Assembly (NCBI GenBank): GCA_934047225.1 | Contig: OW203994.1 | Coordinates: forward strand, 10,325,001-10,389,000 | Direction: 5' to 3' | Origin: Ypsolopha sequella | Lineage: Eukaryota; Arthropoda; Insecta; Lepidoptera; Ypsolophidae | DNA length: 64,000 nt | Part shown: in pieces, positions 56,598 through 64,000 of the stretch | How positions within the stretch are numbered: the stretch's first letter is position 1 | Layout of the letters: each line of letters begins with the position of its first letter | The notes under the pieces: generated by a model | What the model was told of the DNA's origin: nothing | Seen by the model: only the letters and a program-made list of their open reading frames with translations | Database searches by the model: none | Program-made: the position numbers and the translations under genes

Positions 56598-56844
56598 CGC
56601 TTGTTCCCTACGCGTGTGTGTGCACAAGCGTGTATGGACAAGCTAATTACGCGCGTGAGAGTTGTCGGTAAGTAAACTGGCGGGAATGCATGGAGTGTCG
56701 GGGGTGCCTATAGATATATATAATGTAATGTTAAGGCGATATGTAAAAAATACGGGAGTTTCTTTTCTGTGTATTTCATGACATACACGGAAAATTATAA
56801 TCAGTTTCTGGTATATGCATTTTGACTATATAATCTAGGGTTTT

Positions 56845-57115
56845 GATTTTGGAAAACATGTTTGGATGAACCTTTCTCGATAGAAATAATTGTTGAAATA
56901 AGGTCTTCTAACACACTTCTTCTCCTCGTTTAACGAGTAGCAGCCATGTACAGAACTCAAACATATTAGATGGGTTTCAACAATATCTAGATTTTTGATT
57001 TTGGAATTCTTGCTAGCTAGAATTTTAATAAAAATATTAAACCAACTTTTTTTCCTTTTGCCCTGAATCCGCCCCTCTCGCACTGCGTTTTTTTTTGCTT
57101 GGAGTGACAGTGACA
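56845..57115. repeat. interspersed repeat family B, copy 3
   Basis: CTTTCTCGATAGAAATAATT, CCTGAATCCGCCCCTCTCGC and GGAGTGACAGTGACA match the other two copies, more diverged. Confidence 0.5.
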
Positions 57116-57119
57116 AAAA

Positions 57120-57322
57120 TAAAATTCACCGCGAACAGCAGTTCGCATGACACATAACAACATGCACTTGGCCATTTCAAGCAAGGTTCTATTCATGCGT
57201 TCACTGACGCCGTTCATTTGGGGTGTATGCAGCACTGTCAGCCTTCTTTGGATACCTTCGCTCTTTAGAAATTCATCAAATTCATGATAACAACTTTTCG
57301 GCGTAGCTTCTCTATAACTCAA
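57120..57322 (-). pseudogene. Ty1/copia integrase fragment
   Basis: The minus frame reads FDEFLKSEGIQRRLTVLHTP, QMNGVSERMNRTLLEMAKCM. This is the end of the integrase catalytic core of copia LTR retrotransposons, with the catalytic Glu in NGVSER. The frame then loses similarity at about 57118, where repeat family B starts. Upstream, the D-containing part is not visible. About 65 codons remain, with no LTR nearby, so it is a fragment joined to or interrupted by family B. Confidence 0.75.
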
Positions 57323-57910
57323 AAGGACTCAATACCGAATTTTTATTCCCTATTAAATAAACTACACACCATACAGCACTGTCATCGGTAAAATAAATGT
57401 TACAAATAATTTCGCACCACCTATCGATTTTGTTTTCATTGGATTTGGACCGCAGGCAGCCAGTGGTGTGATTGCCAAAATAAAACCTTCAATATTTTGC
57501 ACCAGTTAAAATTTCAGTTCAATCAGCCCAGTAGTTATTGGAATTAGGCCATTGGGCGACGGATATACACTGAAGCTATTATATTCATATTTTTAAAGGT
57601 ACCATAATTACCATTTCTTATTATTAATGTAATTAAATAATGAGTTTCTTAGTAATGATGACAGATGACAGGTAAGATAAATGTATTAAATAAATAAAAA
57701 TAATAGCTAACTACCTATTACGAATTTAAAATTGTATAATTTAGAAAAAAAAGTGCTATTTATAATTTTTTAATTTTTAATTGTTAAGTTCTTTATATTT
57801 ACTTTAATTTATTTAGTAAAATGTCACTAAAATTGTTTACAAGTGTCACTTTTACTTTTTTATTATCATACCTAGTTATGATAAAGTTTATATGTCAATA
57901 TTTTTTTGCA

Positions 57911-57955
57911 TTCGACTGATGACGGCCCCATACTGAGGGTCGAAATAATATCGAG
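57911..57955 (+). ncRNA. hammerhead ribozyme-like motif
   Basis: Stem I TTCGA (57911-57915) pairs with TCGAG (57951-57955). CTGATGA is at 57916-57922, an extra C at 57923. Stem II GGCCC/GGGTC (57924-57928, 57937-57941) with an 8-nt loop. GAAA is at 57942-57945. A one-pair helix III A(TAA)T follows, and A at 57950 is the cleavage position. The extra base before stem II is off consensus. Confidence 0.5.
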
Positions 57956-57959
57956 TAAT

Positions 57960-59770
57960 ATTTTTTTATTGTTTTAATACCAATAAATAATCATAAGAAA
58001 TAAATAAAGCTTACAAAAGCAAAATAACAGGGTTCGTGTCTTGCACTTTACCCATATATAACAACTTATGTATCTACAACATGAATGCAATCTTAGACCA
58101 TATAATTGGTATATGCTCTAAGAATGCAATAAACGATATGAATGAATGAATGAATTTAATTAATGTTTGTTTTAGGAGGTTCAATTTGCTAGATAAATAA
58201 ATACCAGTGAAAACTTGGTTTTTACTTACAAACACTATTGATTGATGCCATCATGCAGAATGCTATTATTTTTGAAAAATTAGCAGGTTTGATTTCGTAA
58301 AGTCGAGCATCCGGACGGCACTTCCGGCATTATTTTTCACTCGCAAAATCAGTTATTGCGGAGCTATGAAATATATGGAATGATTACTTTAGTTTTTTAA
58401 ATAATAGTTAAAGTATGTCATACGCATAACAGAGCTGTCACATAGACTAAAAAAAAGCCCGAAGTTAGTCCGTTTAAATAGGTCTCGGACCCGGTTCGAA
58501 GGACTTTTAAGGTAAACCCTAAACTCAAGCGGAACGTGCGGACTAGCCCTATTTCGGTAAAAAACCGGTCCGGTCCGAGTTGGTCCGAGAGTATGACATA
58601 GCCAAAACAAAAACCAGTTCCGGGCGTGGCTTATTCTATTTTACGATAGCGCGCGGGGGGAAATTCGTCCCGGTCTCTAAGCTCGCGTCACCATAGCAAA
58701 AATACGAATAGAGTGGACGAGGCAGGGTCAAAAGTAATACGTATTTTATTTTATCTAATTTATTAATGTATTTCGATCATCGTCACACGGCATTGATCCT
58801 ACTTGCTATCACGTCGGGACGTAAATTTATTATGGTCGGCTAAAAGTGGTTTTTTGAGTGTTTGATTTATCAGTTGACCCTCGGAACATTTCAGACACTC
58901 CTTTAGAGATACATAATAATATTGTGACGGTTAATTGTCACCATTACCCATTCTTAAATATTTTTCGCCCGTTGAGCTGTTTTTACACTTGCGGGAAAAT
59001 AAATTGGACCAAAAATTTCTTTACAAAAAATTTTTACTAAAGTTGTTATTACAAAAAGTGGAAACTAACAAATATTCTCAGAAGGAATGCACCACGTCAC
59101 TATCTATCTCACTGTAGCCTATATCAATTATGCCTCTCTCATTCAACCACGTTTAACTGCGTTACTATCTCATTCCAACTCATTTTAAATAGCGTCACTA
59201 TTTATCTCTCTCTAACGCGTGTTAAATGGCATTTCTAATGAACGTCAAATATTTTTACTGCCCGCCACTTTTTCATCCTAAATTCTAATTATTTTAAAAA
59301 ATACGCAGGTCCTTTGGTAGTAAAATAGCAATAACTTTTTTCTCAAAAGTAATACACAGAAATTGCCAGATCATTTGAAAAACAATATTTGATGAGCCGT
59401 TATTTAAGACAATTTGCAAAACTAACATAGGACATTTTTTTTCAGGGTGTGGTATCGAACTAACCTAATTACAAAAAATTGCTCATAAATTGGGTTTTTA
59501 TTTTTCTTCCTGATGTAACAGCATTTCAAGGTTTATTTTTGACTTTATCAATAGCATGACTATTCAGAGTTGCGCAACAAAAATTTTATTCTTAGAATTT
59601 AGAACTGGTTAGCTTCTACTTTTTGCTGAGGTCATAATTTGATATTCTGGTCAGTCATGAGCTGGCCTACCAGCCTTCCAAGGGAAAGCGTTGACTTTTG
59701 GGACACCTGTTTACCCTTGGGATAAATCGCCAAGTGTTTAAAATATAGAAATTTATTTGTATCATAGTTT
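57960..59770. other. no recognised gene
   Basis: AT-rich with a (GAAT)n spot at 58140-58154, a CpG-richer patch at 58620-58690 and a GGTCCG/CGGACC-rich stretch at 58480-58600. No frame is protein-like. I could assign nothing. Confidence 0.3.
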
Positions 59771-59774
59771 GAAA

Positions 59775-61392
59775 TGTTCAGGTCCCTTTACGCAAAATGA
59801 AAAAACAAAACTCTTTTAGGATTAATTTGTTGTCCCTATGTTTGTCTGTTTGTCCGTTTGTCTAGGCAATTTTTCTGGGTAAAATCAATAAATGCTAATA
59901 TTTACAGCCTTGTAAAACATACATATTATAACGTTTTTATGGCCTTTTGTTTAACTTTTTCATACAAATTTTCTCCTTATGAAAATATAGAGATCAACAC
60001 TTCACATAATATTTTGCATTTGAAAGAAAGCACAGAAAGGAACTGTAGAACAAATAATGTAAGAAATATAAAACCATATCTTTCTATTCTAAAGGGATTA
60101 ATAATTTCCTGTTTGTTCAATGTGGCGATAGCTTTGTTTATTTTTTTTTCTTTGTTACAAAGATAACAAATATTTTCATACAAGGTTAAGGTTAAGGGCT
60201 ATTTCTCCGAATTTGTAACAAAATATTAAGAAATAATTATAACGGTAAAGTACAACTTTTAGCTAAGTTGTTAAAAGTTTGCTATATGCATAAACATATT
60301 TTAATGATATTATGGTATCTTCAAAATAATTGGGTTTTCCATAAGCGTGATATCAGATGATTTAAGAAATTTACGGCTGGTATCACGACGACGGATAAGC
60401 CAATTATTTTATTACTATTGTAATATAATTAAAAATATGTTAATGCATACAGCAGACTTTTAACTATAAGTTTTCTAAACTAAAAGTTGTATTTTTACTT
60501 ATTGAAATTGTATTTCTCTACAAGAAGTGCAAGATGACAAGATATTCAAAATAAGTTAATTGAATTTGTGAAATGGTTTCAGGTCAAAACAGTTTTCCAT
60601 GAAACGGTAATTGTTTATACTTAGAAAAGTGTGTAAACTTAGTCATCTTAAAATGAACGACGCCTGTATTTCTCTCTTTTTTATTTCCAGTATAGATAAA
60701 AATATACAAACTTGTTAAACTTTGTGTAAAAACGAGGCAATATTGACGATATCCTGACAGCTATTATGATGGTGTTTTATCAAATTTTGCTTTTTGGGCT
60801 GTATAGAGACGTAGTAAGATGTCACTAGAATATACTCATGAAAAAAGATATGAAGAAAATAAGCTGTAGACTTCACATTCGGTTTATACCTATTGTATGA
60901 ATTTTAAGAAAAATACAGGGGTAAAGGGACCTCTTAAGGAAAACCTTGTATTAAACTATTTGTTATCTTAGTAAAAAATAATTCAAGGAAAAAAATAAAC
61001 AAAGCTATCGCCACATTGAACAGTAGATAATTAATCCCTTTAGAATAGAACAACATGGTTTTCATATTTTTTACATTATTTGTTCAACAATTCCTTTCTG
61101 TGTTGACTTTTAAATGCAAAATATTATCTCAAGTGTTCATCCCTATATTTTCATAGTGAGAAAATGTGTATGAAAAACGTAAAAAAAAAAAACGCAAAAA
61201 CCTAAAACGTAATATAAATAAAAACGTCAAAAGTATGTTTTTACAGCTCTATAGAGTGCCGTTTATATTGGTATTTATTATTTTACCCAGAAAAAATTGT
61301 CTAGACAAACGGACAGACAGACAAACATAGGGATAACAAATTAATCCTAAAAGAGTTTCATTGTTTTTATTTTGCGTAACAGAACCTAAACA
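59775..61392. mobile_element. giant foldback, ~1.6 kb, ~410-450-bp arms
   Basis: Left arm 59775-60188, right arm 60942-61392. They share ACTCTTTTAGGATTAATTTG, TTTGTCCGTTTGTCTAG, GGCGATAGCTTTGTTTATTT and AACCTTGTAT-type ends. The arms have diverged by substitutions and small indels. The frame at 59858-60166 lies in one arm and its shadow at 59977-60183; neither looks like a protein. Confidence 0.75.
60519..60775 (+). repeat. foldback core, second copy of the 25.0-kb repeat
   Basis: Matches 25034-25273 over its length (GTGCAAGATG, AAATGGTTTCAGGT, CCAGTATAGATAAA, GAGGCAATATT). It sits between the two arms. Confidence 0.6.
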
Positions 61393-61399
61393 TGTACCG

Positions 61400-62945
61400 A
61401 CAGGATTATCTACGATCTAATAATTTTGCCATGCACTGTAAATATTTCAAAATAAATTCAAAAATCTTCACTTATTGGACCTGAAATGGTGAGCCAATAC
61501 TAGAGGGTAATTTCACGAAAAGGTCATTGACCTTTGTTACAGATCTCAGTAAGTATAAGTAAATTAATTTGGGTTTCAATAACGATCACAAAATTATTCT
61601 TTTAGAGTAACATATATTATTTTCCCGCATAAAAGTATGAATTCATTCCAAATTCATTCAGTTTTGTTGTTATGACTATGGCACGATGTAGCTAAATCAC
61701 TGATACGCATATTTTGTTGAGTTTTTAATGGCAGGAATATGATGCTCCTCGAAATATTACTTTATAAAATTAATTTCAATGTGTTTTGAAGTAGTTTTGG
61801 GAGATATTTATAGCTTGCAAAAAAGGGCACAGGTTCCACGTCTTACGGGCGCCAACGCTAGGCGTAGACTGACAATATCTTGCTGCCGCTGACTGCATCA
61901 GTGGATTTACGTATTTTTGGAAAAAGGGGGTGCTTTTTTTGACCCGAATAACGTGGTATTTGGAAAATGAATAGATATCATTCACACTAATTTTATTAAA
62001 AAAAAAACAACAAAATCGCTAAAGCGATACCTGAAACAAAATCGATAAGAAGTGTGCAATAGAGGGTTACAAAAAAATTCATTGACAGTACAAATATGAA
62101 TCGATTAACGTGGTTTGTGGAAAATGAATACCTTAAAGTTCAACCAAAAACATGTATTTTTTTTATGGCTATACGTAACCTAATTATTGCAACAAAATCA
62201 TCCGAAAGCTGACATTTTATTTCTGTTTGTATTTTCGTTCCCCATGCCATAAATACAGTGTTACAAATTAATATTTCGACTCCTTTAGTCTGTACCATAT
62301 CCGTTGAATAACGTAATTTTTTCATGACTTTCGGTTTCATTTCGGACTTTTATTTAGTCCATTACATAGCTTTGTGTAATAATAGGTCGTGAAATTGAAA
62401 TTTGTGCTCTCCTTAAATAAACGGTGTGGCTAAACGTCCGCCGTTGGAATCGTTTTATATAGACGTTATTCTTCCGCCGTACGGTGGATTTTTTATTTAA
62501 ATTAATAAGAATCCGCCACAAAAATTATTTTATATGAACGGTTAATGAATGAATCAAGAATATTGTTATTATTTATAGGTCATAGATGCCTAAAAATAAA
62601 TGATTTAATTTGATGTTTCGGCAACTGCTGGTAGTCAGTATAGCTGATGAGTGGAACTTTCGTTCACCGAGACCGGCAGCGTCAAAGGAGCGGAAGTATT
62701 CTTGAAGTTTCTATTGTTGGTAATATTTGTATCTGTAACCATGATTGCATGATTGCAAGCAAGTCATACGACTTGTTCAAAGGTCACAGCCAAAGTTATA
62801 TATATATTGATATACGAAACTGTAACAATGCGATGGTGTGACCATCGACTGTATAGATAACTGATCATTTCACGCGATGGCCTCCAAAATATCAGTTACC
62901 TTCTTTAACAAATTCGCTAATCTACGCTAAGAAAAAATGTAAATA
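61400..62945. other. no recognised gene
   Basis: AT-rich spacer. AATAAATGATTTAATTTGAT at 62596 is an element-tail-like spot also seen near 24060. A partial repetition of AACGTGGTATTTGGAAAATGA occurs near 61951 and 62108. No coding evidence. Confidence 0.3.
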
Positions 62946-62951
62946 GTAGCA

Positions 62952-63297
62952 ATCCATCCATCAGCCTAGTTCGTCCACTGCTGGACATAAGCCTTTCCAG
63001 GACTTTGCCACTACCGGCGGTCATCCTGGAAGAATCGCCCATACTCACACACGCTGGGCAGGCGGGTTGGTGAGCGCGGTGCCGGAACCCTCGCACCAGT
63101 GACGCCGCTGCCCGTCACCAGTCTGTTCCATATAAGGCCCGGCTATTAGGGATATAGATATACCGCCATCCAACGGTCCCAGGTATGGTGGGTCTCCTGG
63201 ATTTTTGCCTGTGAGCTGTCCTCTTACTCTCCCCTCTTATGGCAAAGTCCTGGAAAGGCTTATGTCCAGCAGTGGACGAACTAGGCTGATGGATGGA
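62952..63297. mobile_element. inverted pair of RTE-like 3' ends
   Basis: A minus-strand copy (62952-63110) and a plus-strand copy (about 63235-63297) of the unit at 10054 and 13186 face each other. Both end in the AGCAGTGGACGAACTAGGCT and GATGGATGGA tail. Confidence 0.6.
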
Positions 63298-63464
63298 TGG
63301 AATAAATCCTCTGTGTACGGAACTCTAATTGTTATTATTTGTTGTTTTACTTTAGAGTATGTACAAAGAACTGAACTTTGAAACTTGTCTGTATTACTGA
63401 AACAAATAACGATAAAATATAATTTTTATTTTTTGTTTAATTAAAACAGTGTATGAAACTTATT

Positions 63465-63508
63465 TTTGAAATATATTTCGGCCCACTTTGGGGCCGGCAT
63501 CAGTCGAA
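63465..63508 (-). ncRNA. degenerate hammerhead-like motif
   Basis: TTCGA, CTGATGC, then C, stem II GGCCC/GGGCC with loop, GAAATATATTTC. The core A9 to C change should abolish cleavage, and stem I closure is weak. Confidence 0.35.
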
Positions 63509-63594
63509 TTATAAACAGTAAATGACATAAAATATATACATTAAACTCATTAGTCATAAGGTTGTATATATTTTATGTCATTTACTGTTTATAA

Positions 63595-63635
63595 TTCGAC
63601 TGATGCTGGCCCCAAAGTGGGCTGAAATATATTTC
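63595..63635 (+). ncRNA. degenerate hammerhead-like motif
   Basis: Plus-arm partner of the 63465-63508 motif: TTCGA, CTGATGC, T, GGCCC...GGGCT, GAAATATA. Same core change. Confidence 0.35.
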
Positions 63636-63689
63636 TAAAATAAGTTTTATACACTGTTTTAATTAAACAAAAAATAAAAATGAAATAAA

Positions 63690-63950
63690 TGCTCTATGTT
63701 GCAACATATATATATATTTATTTCAACGATAAAATATAAATAATACAAAATATTAAAATAACGACACCCAATGCAGTCAGAGGACAGCTCTACATATTAT
63801 TGGATACGTGTTATTTTGTATGTCCCTGACTACACAGGGTGTTGTTACTAAGTTAATTTTGAAATTATGGCAGTCGTGTTTTTTTATATTTTTTATTATT
63901 TATTTTTATTTAATACTTGTATACTCAGTGCCAATCCGGATGGTATAGAG
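63690..63950. other. no recognised gene
   Basis: AT-rich spacer with a short (AT)n at 63707-63717. Confidence 0.3.
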
Positions 63951-64000
63951 CAGGGGTGTCTAACATAATTCCTTAGTGGGCTAGATTAGATATTTTTAAC
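63951..64000 (+). mobile_element. hAT-like element, end only (runs off window)
   Basis: CAGGGGTGTCTAACATAATT followed by GTGGGCTAGATTAG resembles the TIR of hAT elements (CAGGGGTGxCxAAC). The 8 bp before it, TGGTATAG or GGTATAGA, would be the target duplication; the other end lies outside. Confidence 0.45.

Larger units (their letters stand above)
63421..63681. mobile_element. foldback with degenerate hammerhead-like motifs
   Basis: Arms of about 100 bp (TTTTTATTTTTTGTTTAATT and complement). Each contains TTCGACTGATGC, a GGCCCCAAAGTGGGCC-type stem and GAAATATA: minus strand about 63465-63508, plus strand 63595-63635. The A at the end of the CTGATGA core is C in both. Confidence 0.65.

Noticed and set aside
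58389..59117. Short frames near a GC-richer patch as a small gene
   Set aside because: No splice logic, domain or conserved motif; frames are short and on both strands.
59858..60183. Two overlapping ~100-codon frames on opposite strands
   Set aside because: They lie in an arm of the giant foldback, are not maintained in the other arm, and show no domain.

Overview
The window reads as nuclear DNA of a moth or butterfly (Lepidoptera). It is AT-rich and intron-containing. It holds an insect cuticle gene with a resilin-type Rebers-Riddiford domain, an insect Tret1-like sugar transporter, and a dense load of repeats of lepidopteran type: Helitrons with CTAG ends, TA-flanked MITEs, RTE-like 3' ends and non-LTR reverse transcriptase fragments. 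No bacterial, organellar or viral gene organisation is visible.

Layout. 0-5 kb: one exon of an unrecognised plus-strand gene at the left edge, then two TIR elements with 3-bp target duplications (TAA, TTA) and unassigned repeats. 5.25-7.90 kb (minus): a complete five-exon resilin gene, 670 codons. It has a signal peptide, an N-terminal YGPP-type repeat block, an RR-2 chitin-binding domain and a C-terminal GYPSGG-type repeat block, with a TATA box about 130 bp upstream of the ATG. 8-14.7 kb: repeats plus a CpG-rich block near 9.45-9.63 kb that may be a 5' exon. 14.80-26.31 kb (minus): eight exons (461 codons) of a facilitated trehalose/sugar transporter of the Tret1 type, complete at its C-terminus. 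Its first coding exon was not found. Its introns carry a SINE, several MITEs, a hAT MITE and foldbacks.

26.5-64 kb: almost entirely mobile DNA. It includes three 5'-truncated non-LTR reverse transcriptase remnants. A piggyBac-like deletion derivative is invaded by a Tc1-like element, itself invaded by a MITE. Helitrons carry an ~80-bp tandem satellite. A broken DDE/SWIM-finger transposon lies next to a YqaJ-nuclease exon (the ISL2EU combination). There is also a copia integrase scrap, RTE-like ends, a hAT end at the right edge, and more than a dozen long foldbacks, the largest about 1.6 kb.

Most unusual signal: three loci (28.8-29.0, 57.9 and 63.5-63.6 kb) carry a hammerhead-ribozyme-like arrangement: CTGANGA, a stem-loop, GAAA, a very short helix III, then UA, flanked by pairing stem I strands. 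Two of the loci are foldbacks with a motif in each arm. All have one extra nucleotide before stem II, so activity is uncertain. Only resilin and the transporter look like functional host genes; exon boundaries were read by eye from splice signals and phase and were not checked by transcripts or database search.
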